From Chrysopilus asiliformis (Eukaryota; Arthropoda; Insecta; Diptera; Rhagionidae), in NCBI GenBank assembly GCA_964034945.1, contig OZ035961.1, positions 14,895,243-14,959,242 on the forward strand: DNA of 64,000 nucleotides. Reading direction: 5' to 3'. The notes below the pieces were generated by a model, which saw only the letters and a program-made list of their open reading frames with translations, was not told the origin of the DNA and made no database searches. Shown here piece by piece: positions 33,216 to 45,245 of the stretch; position 1 is the first letter of the stretch; each line of letters opens with the position of its first letter. Both the position numbers and the translations under genes were made by a program.

Positions 33216-36200
33216 AAGAGGTCAATTTTTTCATGAATAAAATACTTTATTATACTACGTATAAGAAAGTAAAACTGAGTATCTTTCGTAAGTAAATCTT
33301 CAGTGATGTACAAAAGAATTTTTTTGCTTGCTTAAATCTTGGTATGATTTAATTATCGTATTATTGTATCCATTTTATAAAAATTTATATTGAAATAAAT
33401 TTTTCTTGCTATTTGTTTGCATGGTTCATAGCTGTGTATTAAATTGTATTCTCAGATGTCGTCTTCAATTTTAATTGTTTCATATAAGAGAAATCTAAAC
33501 ATACCTAAATGGATGATCATTTAGTGAAAAAGAAATGAAATATTTATAAAGTACGGCTTTTCCCTTCAAAGTGCAAGCCAGACAGGTTTATCGTGAACAA
33601 TTTCACTGACATTATTTTCCCGTTTTTAATCTTCACGACATTCGTTTCGCAAAAGAAAAATACGATCGGCCATTGATTGAACATTGCTTGCATATGATGA
33701 GGTGACTACCGACCATTGAATTTATTTGGTATATTCTCATCAGAAAAGCATCATCCGTAGTCAGCATAATAAAACCATGCACATTGCACTAACTGCATTA
33801 ATGGCAATATAAACATGTTTCCTGGGATAATATTTATGCTGCTCAGGTGGCATAACACGATGATTTTCTATACATTCTATGGCCCCAAGAGCACTATGGG
33901 CTCCAGAAAGTTGTTCATCTCAGCTGGATGTGCGAGAAATTTCACGAAATTGCACTTCATTGAGCGTGGGGTAGGCAGAGTGGAGAACTAGATGGAAGTT
34001 TCCATAGACACAACATATTTATCACATCAACGCAATGCGAACGCTCCCTTTCATCCTACTCAAATATGGAAATCCCATCAACAACATCTGATAGGTGTAT
34101 GGATTTCTTCATTTTAAGATCACAAACGTATCTGTCCAGCAAGATGCACCCCGAGGTATTTTTACCGGACCGCATGAGAACTACTTGCAGCTATCTTTTT
34201 TGAACACGCCCGAGCGTAGCTATTCTCAACGAATGCAATTTATGTATTTATGATGAGTGATGACTGATCGTTCCTTGATGGTGAACCGTTGATCTTCATT
34301 GATCTTCAGCGCCACTACACGCTGGACATTGACCTACTGACCGTTATTTTCTCAGCAACGCATGTAAGTAGATATTCAGTTTGGACTAGAATCATTTATT
34401 ACAAGTCCCAAAAAATTCAAAAAGTGCGGATTATTTCTTTCTTTCTTATAGAGTAAGTCTTCAACAATTTTCGCATATGGAAGTAGTCATCAAACAAACA
34501 AATTTGAATGGTAAAAGCCGCCAGTCGTGAAACGCCCATCCATTTGAAATCGCAGTAGAAAATCTTCAAAGTAACATTTCAAGAGTAATTTCACTATAAA
34601 GAACAAAATTCCAGAAAGAGATTCACTCTTCTTTGTGCTTCTGAAGTATGCATGAGCTTGAATTTCAAATAAGTACAATATTTGAATCTTATGTTTCTCC
34701 CACATTCGTCGAGAAAGCCTGAATGCGGCTCCAAGATTGTCCACCGCAGAGATGAAACTTAACCTTCCAACGATCTTTAGCGACTATGTATGTTCAGTAG
34801 GCATAAAACATAAAAGTAGTCAACCGCACTCTTGAGACAGGTTATAAACAAAAATAAAGATTGAGCCAAATGATGCCATCGACATTACTGACTTTCTTGC
34901 TTCACTTAAACCAAGTGAAAAGGTGCTAAGGTACTTTGTTTGCATATGCTGGGATAGCAGTCTCGGAAAATGTCCACAGTTGGATAAGGAATTTCGGGCG
35001 GTATCACATTTTTTAAGCAAGAGCTGCAACAGAAATTTGTTTCGCTTAGATTTAATTTTAAAAAAATCTTGACTTTTAGAAAACATTTTTCAGTAGATTT
35101 TTGTTTTGTTTTGAAAGTTTCTTTCCCGTTTTCAAAAGGACCACCCTTTTTTAAAATTTTCACATTAATTTTCCCACCAATTTTACTCGAATTTACAAAT
35201 ACGATTTTTATAAGACTTTTTAATGAATTTTCCCAATTTTTGATAGAGTTTCACTTTTTTCATGCTAAAGGGCTTTCTTTTTTTTCCAAGGCAGACTTTT
35301 TTGCTCAGAAGATATTCGATTTTTAGCTAATTTTCTTTTAACATTTTTCACTGTAATTTTTTCGATAATAATAATTTTTTTCTTCAATGAAATTAAAAGA
35401 AAAATCGGACTTTTTTTCCACTATTTTGGAAACAATGCTAATAGAGAAACTCTAACACAAGAACCACTCGACCAGTTCTGCTAAAATTTCTAGACACGTT
35501 TTTTGAGAGCAGTAGTCATAGGGAAGGCAAGATTCATTAAAGAGTTTTCCGTGCGACACCTGTAATCTTTTACCCCACCTTTGTAAAACTTCCAATTTAA
35601 TTTGAAAACAATCCGCGCCGTTACTGTTGTTCGTTTATGCTTCGAATGTGTCTGCAGCTTTACGCACAACAAACATCCATCTACCTTCAACATGAGCAAC
35701 ATTTACTGCGATCACAAGAATCGTGTAAGCAACAAACACCTGGCTTGCTTGGCCTTAGCTTAAAGAAACGAATTCGTTTAAGATCTTCCAGAGTTACGCT
35801 TCTTGGATCTTGAACGCCACCATTCAGTCAGTCAGTTTTCTGCCGTTTTCAAGCGTTGTTGGTCTGATATTTGAACGCGTCTTGGTCCGGTCTTTAAAGC
35901 GGCCGTAATCGTAATATCACGGAAGTATTTAATTTCAAGTCCATTCACCGTAAAATTGCCATATGCCAATTTTTATCGCTCGATTTCGATTATTGCATTT
36001 TCGCATGTTTAATTTGAATGCCTTTCATTTGGTAGTGGAACTTCTCAGAATCTTTAAGTGCAAGTGAAAAATGTTACAACTGATAACACATTAATGAAAA
36101 CATAAAATAATTAAATTAAACTAACAAGGTATTTAAGTGGATAATTTTGTGTGACTTAATTTTGTACCGAGAAATATTATACTCGTATTTGGATATTTTA

Positions 36201-36759
36201 TACGCCATTAAATTTTTTTGGTAAGCAATTAATTATGTTATTTATTGGAATTTAATTATTTTAACAGAAAGTGGACAATTTGGTGAATTGGTTAAAAACT
36301 TCTCGAATATGAGACACATATATTAAATTGGATTTTTTTAAAATTTACTCCAATCGGGTTTTGAAGAATGTAAATGTTATATAAAATCGTATTTGAAATA
36401 CTTTTGGTCAGCAGCAGTCAAGCAACAGTCAAAACCCACTTTAATGAAAATTTTCAGCAAAATACAAAAACAGGACGATTTTATTTTTTTTAAACACACA
36501 TTCACACCAAATTTCAAAAAAAAAAAAGATTGTCTGGTAAATAGAAAAAGGTTAACTGAAAACACAAGATTGGGGAGGGGTTTTACCCTTTACATGGGTA
36601 CCATTTTGAGAATCTTTTTGTCATTTCTTTTTTCGACTATAAAATAAGTAATCCTGACAAATTTCCAGTAAATCACCGAAATATCTCAGGAAAAATCCAT
36701 AAAAAACTAAAAATCGCCAAATTTCTGGTCACCGAAAATCTCTCCTTTTTTTGAAAAAT

Positions 36760-37500
36760 CTATTTGTATGAAAGAAGGGGGGGGGGGGGGGGGGGAGTGG
36801 TCTGGATTTTGATGTGTGGAACGGTTATGTAAAATCATGTTCTAAACACATTTCGTTTTAATAAACATTTCGATACGAAGCGCCTTTTTCGAGGAAATTG
36901 CAAAAAAACTTTTTTCTTCCGTGCGGGGGAGGGAGGATGGAATTATCAGGTTTCGCCCGTTCAAGAGCTTGGCCTTCCTATGTACGAGAAACGTAACTGT
37001 GGAAAGTTTCAAGTCTCTAACTCAGTACTTTCGAAGGTTCTGCTGTCTCCGGGCGGACGGACAGACAGACGTACAGACAGACGGACAGACCGACGGACAA
37101 ACAGACGAACAGACAGACAGACGGACAGACGGACAGACGGACAGACGGACAGACAGACGAACAGACAGACGGAGAGATAGACGGACAGATAGACGGACAG
37201 ACAGACGGACAAATAGACGAACAGATATATGGACAGACAGACAGACAGGCCGACGGGCGGACAGACGGACAGACAGGCGGACAGATAGACGGACAGACGG
37301 ACAGACAGACGGATAGACACACGGACAGAAAGATGGAAAGACGGACAGACAGACGGACAGACAGATGGACAGACAGACGAACAGAGAGACGACAGAGAGA
37401 CGGACAGACGAACAGACGAACAGACGGACAGACGGACAGACAGACAGAGAGACAAAAAGACGGACGGACAGACGGGCAAGAAACAAAAAAAATTTTCATA
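36760..37500 (+). repeat. SSR-bearing repeat-family copy with 440-bp GACA/GACG array
   Basis: A poly-G run (about 36779-36795) is followed by blocks shared with the 25.8-kb and 62.5-kb copies ('gtgtggaacggttatgtaaaatca', 'gtttcaagtctctaactca') and then an array of GACAGACG/GACAGACA from about 37052 to 37479. The array keeps all frames open; the long 'SVRLSVC' and 'RTDRRTD' proteins are artefacts. Confidence 0.9.
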
Positions 37501-40500
37501 CAAAAAACTTTGGAGTAATTCATTTTGGTCTCCCACGATTGGGTTGATACGTTGCATACGGTGTACTTAATCTAATATTTTTTTTAACTGTTTTTTAACT
37601 GGCTCAAAGTCCAAATTGCTTCAAATATTGATTGAATTTTGCTTAAAAAAATTGCTTCAAATTCTTATTTTGATGTCTTCCAACTTTGATCAGATTTCGG
37701 CTGAAGATCAACAAGTGTTCTTTTTGAAGTCAAACGAAGAACGGTGGTCACAAAATATGTCGATGGTCACAATGTTTTAAACCATTTTCAAGAATCTTAC
37801 TTAACTTTTACCATTTTGTTCCAAAGTTTTTAGAACATCTGCGATATTAAATTAATTTTTGGTACCGTCATCTAAATTGTCGATTTTGTGAAATATTATA
37901 GCCCACTTAAAATTCGAAAAGATTTATGTTGTTCAAACGTGAAAAACCTATATTCAAATAGACATTTGTAACATGTTTAATTTCAGTAGTTAATTAACTT
38001 TTTATGATGGCTGTCAACAAAGTCTGTCGGTAAACGGGAAAAATATCCCTCAGTTTAACATTTTATGCTGAGATAATTATGCTACCGGCATAAATTGCAA
38101 ACCACTGGAATGTTCACATCATCATGTAGTCCCTCGAAAAAGTATATGAAGGTATTTACCTTTTACTGCGATCGTCTGATCTCTTATAGGTTACTAAAAC
38201 TTCATGACCATCACCTTCAAAACCATAAAAGTTATTTCGTCAAATTTTTCATGATTGGTTGACCCAGTTTTATCCATGTTTCATGCTTTTCAAAATCAAA
38301 CCCCAGACGAAAATAAGAAAAAAAAAACTAAACGGTAAGAAATTCTCGATTAGTTAAGAAGGTGTAAGAAGTAGGTAGAGAATTTTTCACAGACCAAGCC
38401 TTGCCCAAGAAAATTAAATCAACTCAACTGGAGGTAAACATACCCATAAAATTTACCGTAAAATCGTTTCCGTGCAGTTATGATAGTTAATCTATCATTT
38501 TCGATTGTCAAGTCAATATTGGCTGGCGATTATGTTGACAATAAAAACGTTTTACTATCTTATTTATCTTAAAAATGTACAATTGAAGTTTTCTTTTGAT
38601 TTACGCATTTTTTTCAAATTTTAATGGAGAAGTTAGTTTATTATAGGTAGTAAATATGATTAATATTCAGCTATAAACATAGTAACAAAGCATTGTTATC
38701 GTGTTTTTAGGTTTAAGGTTCTTAAATTCATTTAATACCATTGAGAATTCTAAACCCAGAAAGATGTTGAAATTTTGATGTCAGATACTAAAAATCACAA
38801 AAATCAAAAGTATATTTAAATTAATCTCTTTTTACATAAAATTACTGTTCATATTCATTAAAAATTAATTGTTTTCGATTGGCAATTTCACTTGAACTCA
38901 TGCTCCATTTGTATGAAGCCCGGAAGTCAGTTCGGATTTTTCAATTTTCGTCATTTAAGCGAATAGAGTAAAACACATTTTATTCATCTACGGCTTGTTG
39001 CAGGGTTTGTCCACCCAATAGTGAAAGTTGCATTAAAATCCCTTTAACGGTTTAGAAAATAGCAGGAGAGGGGATTTTCAGGGGGTATTTTGGAATGTTC
39101 ATATACCCTATATGCTAATTCAGAATCTCAAGTACCTTTTTTGAAAGTTTTTCACCTGAATTGGTCCAGCAGATCCGTGAAAATTCAGTCACACTCAATT
39201 TTTTCAAGAAAAAAAAATTAAAAATTCGGTACCGCATCCCCCCTCTCCCGGACGGCGTGCAGAAGCAACACATTTTTAGAGTATTTATGAGTCCCAGTTT
39301 TCTCCGACTTTGACCGCCTCCTGTCAGCCTACCGAGCGTTATTCGCACAAACAACAAAAAATAAAAAAAACGGGTAATATTTTTTAAGATACTTACCAAT
39401 ATTAAGTTAAATAGGACATTACTTTATGAGTGATTATAAGTTGAAGTGGAATTTACTCGCTAAACTTCAAAAATAATTAAAATTAAAAAAAAAGTTTTGA
39501 ATGCAAACAACTTTTTTTGCATATTTGAAAATATAATTTTTATATCAATTGAAATTAACCATTAAAGCATTGTACAGTAACGTTTAGTGGCTAATTACAA
39601 TTCTTAGAAAATTAATTCGCACCAACATTAATTTTATGCGGTATGGCTTGCAATTACTTAACACAAAATTATACCCACAATTGTTAGAAAAATGCATTTG
39701 GAAAATTACTTTTCAGTTAGATAATAGTTTGAATAGTTACGGTTACAGATGCTTAAATTTTATTTAATCAATTTACAGTTTAATGTTTTAATGATTCATT
39801 TGGTAATTGATAAACCGAAAATACAGAATTCCCACGATTACATCTTCTTCGTTAATCTTTGTGGTGAAAATCATCCGGTGAAGAATTTTCCTCCACATAA
39901 TCTTTACGGATAGTTTTTTGTTTCGATTTTCTGTGTACCTATAAAACTGTTAAAGATGAAATGCTTCTTATATGGTGGTTTTCTACCTACACTACAATCT
40001 ATGCTTTCCGACAATGTTTCCTGGTTTATATTTCCTGATGATGCGGATCGCTGTTACTTGATGTTATTTTCTTTTTCTTGATGTAATTTATATGAAGAAA
40101 CATAGAAACAACATTTCGTGCTTAGTGAACCGAAAAAAAAAACGAAAGAAATTATCCAAGAAGACACCCAAACCGAAACCAAGACTAAATTGAACTTTAG
40201 GTATACTGAAAAAAGGCCGAAAAAACGAACCAAAGAAGTTTAAGTAGTTGATGGTGACTGTATCTTCTTATAATTCAAGAAGCACGCAACATGTGATTCA
40301 GCATTTCCATGAATCTTCATTTGAGACGGTCTCGGGATAGAATTGGATTCGGGTTCAAATTGGGATGGAATAAGACATGGGTTCCCTCTTATGCCCATAC
40401 TATGTTGTAAATATACTGTTTTTTAGGTAAAATAAACAAAAAGTTCGTTATAATAACAGTACCTTCTCGAAAAGTAAGTGTCAACGACCACTAATCGCAT

Positions 40501-41063
40501 TCTATTCACTAACCAACTTCAAAGTGATCATTCCTCACGGGAATGGCATCTCATTGGGGAACGACGACAAGTTCATTGGTATCAAAAGTAAAAACGAAGA
40601 ACTCAACTATTTGGATGGTAATTACATAATTTTAAAGAAAGAAAGCATACAATAAGATCTTGAGTGGTTTTAAGGTGAAAAAAAAACTTCCATTTATCTG
40701 TTGTTAATATGCAGCACAGTCAAACTATGTAGAACGATGGGTTAGCTATGTTGCAGGTGAGATGGTAGCTGGAGTTCTTTTGAAATCTTATATTAATGTG
40801 CATCGCCTTCGAAATATGGCATAGCATGGCGTGCATTTGTGCAGTTAATATCATAGAGAAATTCATTTTAACACGAAAAAATTATTCTGGTGCCTTCTCG
40901 AATTCTGATGTCGTGTCATTAAAAACGAGGTAAATGGCCGCCATCGGGTGCAGGAAATCTACACTTTACTATAGAATTACAAATAATTTTACACGGTAAT
41001 ATTTTTTTTATGCAAATTGAATTTAATAAATCTGAATTTTTAATGAAAGATGATTTAAATTTT

Positions 41064-41285
41064 CAGTCAAAAGTCAAAATGTTTAGTCAAACATCCAAAT
41101 TTTCAGTCAAAGATCAAAGTTTTCAGTCAGAGGTATAAATTTTCAATCAAAGGTCAAAATGTTCAGTCAAACATCAAAATTTTGAGTCAAAGGTCGAAAT
41201 TTTCGAAAATTTTCAATCAAAGGTCGAAATTTTCAGTCAAAGGTCGAAATTTTCCGTCAAAGGTCGAAATTTTCAGTCAAAATTA
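41064..41285 (+). repeat. ~20-bp minisatellite, about eleven copies
   Basis: The unit TTTTCAGTCAAAGGTCGAAA is repeated with variants (aacatcaaaa, gaggtataaa); the 3' units are the most regular. Confidence 0.9.
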
Positions 41286-41734
41286 TTTTCAAACAAAATT
41301 TCTGAAATCATTCTAGTGCGATTTCGTAAGATCAAAAATTCTCCCTGCCAAATTCCGACCTTCATATTTGTGGGCCCCCGAATTTTTTTTAATAAATTTA
41401 AAAATTTTCTTGTGGGGCACTGATTTTTAAGAGTTCTCCAAAACCTCGAGTTCTACCTCCTCTTGAATTTCGGGTGCTTCTTTCTGTTGTGTTTTCTTCC
41501 ATCTACTAAACGAGATTTTGGGTTTAAGTCATATATTAGAAGGTTTTCTCTACTTACAATATTTTTCAGTGTTACTAAAATTTTGACCCACTACACACTC
41601 CTTCAATCCTACCCCTGGCTTACTACACCGGAAAAAGGATGTTTAGAGATCAGAGATATTTTTACTGTGCTTGGAGAATTCTTTGGAAATCTTAAGAAAT
41701 TAAAGAAATCTACACTATCTTTTCTCTTTTTCCT

Positions 41735-42220
41735 GGACATATCAGATATTTTTTATACTCTTAATGAGAATCATATAGAAGTATATTAGATTAAGTATAT
41801 CGCTTGTAACGCATCGAACAAATCGTCGGACACAAAAATGAACACGTTTGGCATGACGAAAAATTTGGAATTCTCCATGTCCGTCCGTCGGTCTGTCTGT
41901 TTGTCCGTCCGTGAACACCATTAGAAAGATTTAGCTAAAGACTTAAAATTGTATAAAGTTGTGTTTGTCGTAAATGGCAAGTCTAATTCCTTGAACGGGC
42001 AAAATCGGACCATTACTTCCCCCTCCCCCCGCCACCATACAAACGAAACAGTTTTTTACAATTTTCTTCAAAACTCACCGTATTGAAAAATTTATAAAGA
42101 CAAAATGTATTTAGAATATAACAAAAAAATCTAAAGCTAAAAAAATAGTTAACTTTTAAAGGACAGAAGCGTTGAAGTTCAAATTTTTGGCAGAAAGTTT
42201 GTCTGGAGTGCGTACTACGC
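41735..42220 (+). repeat. Interspersed repeat with (GTCTGTCC)n tract, copy 3
   Basis: It matches the intronic copy at 15118-15830 in order: 'gagaatcat.tagaagtatattagat', 'tgtaacg.atcgaac', 'tgtccgtccg', 'tcgtaaatggca' and 'tgaacgggcaaaatcgga'. Confidence 0.8.
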
Positions 42221-43562
42221 ATAAAAACAGAATCTGCAAAAAAAGTCTGTTTCGGGAAACACTTATGGCGGGCTTCACGACACTTTAGGTTGAAATTAGC
42301 CCGCTAACTCTATTTAGTGGTTGATTTAGCTAAAAATCTCTTCAAATTCGTCATTACCGTTACATTCATACATATATGTAAAGTTGGCCATGACTGGGCT
42401 AACATTCTCAGAAAATAATAGCAATTGATTTTTTATTGGTTTAGCGAGGTGTCAATTGAATCGAAACAAGTAGTTTTTTCATCAAAAGCTTGTTTTAAAA
42501 ACCCGGAAATTGCTTATTGCATATAAACAAAAAAAAATCTTCGAGTTAGAAATGTTTGTTGCATTAGAAATAGAAATGATAAAATTTTTAATAGTATGTA
42601 AGGCTTCAAAGAAACCTTACCTTCTTTTAAAAGTTAAAAAAAAAACCTATTTTGGAATTCAAAATTTGTTTATTTGAGAGTTCCACAATTTCCAATTCTT
42701 TTTTTTAAACCACAACAAATTTTTTCACCGCGTATTCATTTTACTGTAACAGTGGAAAAATATGTAAATATTATTCATTTGTAACATTGATAAACATAGA
42801 ATTACGAATAAAGTTATGATAACATAACACCGCATAGATCACGTACATCTCCATATGTCACACACATTTACAGTCATCCGAAGTGACAAAAGAATGTTAA
42901 TTTTACATAACAATAGCACATCACCTATGCTGCCATGCTTGAAAGGTGTCTCGGACTGTGGACCGTGATGCTGTGGCGGTTTTTTAATCTTTTCTTCTCG
43001 TTGGTATCAAGAAAAACGTCTTGTTTCAATGGACTTACGAGCATAAGAATCACTAACTGTTAAATTTTTCCCCATATCGACTCGGTAACATAAAATGTTT
43101 AAGTGGAATTTAATTTTCCAGTTTTTTAAGCTCATTTTTTCCTCCAATTAATAACATGACTAGCCGGAACATATCGAATCAACAACATTGGATCATGCAA
43201 ACTTTTTCCCATTTTTCCATTTCGGTACAGCAGCATCAGCACCCGAGTTTGGAACGTAGAAAAAATCCTACATGATAGTAACGGACCGGAAGATCCCAAT
43301 TTCTTCTCACACTTTTGTAATTTTCCTCACATTTTCCACATTTTTCATAGATGTTAAATTAAAATTGATTACCTTGCAGTGCATTGCCTGCACGAATATA
43401 ATTTTGTTACGTAAATCTAGTAAATCTGGTGGAAATTGTGTAAATTAAGCTACCACAGATATCCATTTGATATGGTTTAATGATACAAATAGTTAATAAT
43501 TATGGTGTAATTATGTATGGTGTTTAATAGGCATGGATCGTCGAATTTGGATCTCTTTATTC

Positions 43563-43632
43563 GAATTTTTTTTCCACTTTAATATTTAATTTTTTTTCCA
43601 CTTTAATATTTAATTTTTTTCCACTTTAATCA
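43563..43632 (+). repeat. Three ~26-bp tandem repeats
   Basis: The unit TTTTTTTTCCACTTTAATAT(ttaa) is repeated three times. Confidence 0.9.
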
Positions 43633-43939
43633 AATGATGAAAATTCGCTAAAACCACAAAATTTTTCACTTATTAGATTTTAATTTACAATCTCTTCGCA
43701 GTTAAATTGAGATATTTATGAACCAAAGACTCCCACTGTTAAGGTCATTGCTCAAGGTTTATAGTTTTATGCATTTTAAATCTTATGGTTGGTAATCATC
43801 GACCTTTTGACTATACACTCGAATGCATCGTGACCTCAGAGTGTGATGATGTGATGGTTATTTCTTTTAATAGAATTTCGTTTAGGGAAATTACAATATA
43901 ATGTTTTTAAAGTTTTTAGAGAGTGGTTCTTGTTAACGG

Positions 43940-44190
43940 AAAGTTTCTCGATTCCAGGATCAACCTTTAACGAAAACTCCGACCCGGTTATTTTACCTCC
44001 ATTGGCCCATCTAGTTTAGGTCTAAGCTCAATGTTTTCCAACCAACAATGTTTGATTTGGGGTTTGAGGTGATTTAATGAGCCGCAGGAGTCAGAGTTGG
44101 AGTTAGATCTCACTTTCAGGAGTCGGAAACAAAGTCGGATATTCTAAAATTTCAGGAGTCAGAGTTGAAGGTTCAGCCCTGCATTTTAAG
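43940..44190 (+). repeat. GGAGTCGGAGT-type repeat, copy 2
   Basis: It shares TTTGATTTGGGGTTTGAGGT and the flanking ccattggcc box with 1850-2095, and ends with 'caggagtcagagttgaaggt..cagccctgc'. Confidence 0.75.
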
Positions 44191-44278
44191 ACGATGAGCA
44201 TTAAAATTTCAATTCTGGTTTGAAGAGTGGGAGTGGGAGGGGGGGGGGTGTCTCATACAAACTGAAATTTTTTCGCGC

Positions 44279-44310
44279 TCTGTGGTTTCAGAACTTCCTA
44301 TGGACATCCT
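44279..44310 (+). pseudogene. 32-bp stray copy of exon 1 of the MIEAP-like gene
   Basis: 44279-44310 equals 45408-45439 in 31 of 32 positions (one A/T difference at 44290). The parent segment codes for SVVSELPMDIL in the first coding exon of the downstream gene. The match ends abruptly on both sides. It lies ~50 bp left of the mariner-type element. Confidence 0.8.
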
Positions 44311-44355
44311 TTAAATACCCATTCGAAGATCGAGTATAAAAGTGCTAGTCTAATA

Positions 44356-44925
44356 AAGGGTGGTTAAATTTTAAGGGCCGATGTTGAATGTGAACCACAC
44401 CTAAACGTCAAGTTTTTTTCTGCATTTCATTTGACATTTCTCAATTTCAGACTAACTCAATTTGAACCATGGAAAGATACACAATCGAGCAACGCGTTAA
44501 AGTTATTCAGGCTTAGTGTGGCTGAAGAGCCGTCCACCTCAACTCGTCGTCGTGCCCAACAATTGCACCTCCCACGCTCGTCGTTGATGAACATTATGCA
44601 TAAAGACTTGCATTTACACGCTTACAAGGTGCAATTGACTCAAGAACTAAAGCCTCTTGACCATTTCAAGCGTCGTCAATGGTCAGAATGGTGGCAAGAA
44701 ATAGCAACAGTGGATGATCAATTTTCGAAGAAAATCATCTTCAGTGATGAGGCACATTTTCATAATAAGCCTGAATAACTTTAACGCGTTGCTCGATTGT
44801 GTATCTTTCCATGGTTCAAATTGAGATAGTCTGAAATTGAGAAATGTCAAATGAAATGCAGAAAAAAACTTGACGTTTAGGTGTGGTTCACATTCAACAT
44901 CGGCCCTTAAAATTTAACCACCCTT
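44356..44925 (+). mobile_element. Rearranged mariner-type transposon, 160-bp inverted ends
   Basis: The 570-bp element runs from AAGGGTGGTTAAATTTTAAG to its complement, flanked by TA on both sides (44354-44355, 44926-44927). The arms 44356-44515 and 44766-44925 are identical but for about one base. Each arm carries the beginning of a transposase, MERYTIEQRVKVIQA (ATG at 44469 in the left arm, mirrored in the right arm). Between them is an internal transposase fragment (44515-44775) with HLHAYKVQLTQELKPLDHFK and FSKKIIFSDEAHF, the latter carrying a catalytic Asp. The first frame stops at 44514-44516, so no functional enzyme is made. The right arm is an inverted duplicate of the left, not the native 3' end. 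Confidence 0.93.
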
Positions 44926-45245
44926 TATATTAACGTAGCGGTTGACGGATGAAGAGTGGGGATATTATAAGAAAATTCTGTCAAATTTATTCCAATTTGA
45001 TTAATAATTTTTAAAACACAAAAAAGACGTATTCACCTTTTAAAATATACAGCTATATCCTACCCCTCAACTAAAAAGTAGTAAAACAAAATTGTATTTC
45101 AAGATAGTTTAAAATGCAGTAATTTTAACAATTAATGGCCAATTAAATGGTAGTTGACCATCGCAATTCCGAATATAATCGATCTCTCGAATAACAATTT
45201 TATTGTTTCCGTATTTCAGATTAAAATCAACGATTAACATGTAAA

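Larger units (their letters stand above)
24351..44353. other. Gene-poor 20-kb region
   Basis: I could not support any protein gene. Open frames here are under 110 aa apart from those over simple repeats, show no family resemblance, and often start at non-ATG codons. Content I recognise is repeats and MITEs (listed). 30.1-31.8, 33.3-36.3, 37.6-41.0 and 42.2-43.5 kb show nothing I can name; 33.6-36.0 kb is less AT-rich and less repeat-like than its surroundings. Confidence 0.55.

Noticed and set aside
37009..37557. Long open frames on both strands (SVCLSV / RTDRRTD proteins, up to 182 aa)
   Set aside because: They are translations of the GACAGACG microsatellite; unit lengths keep frames open and no domain is present.
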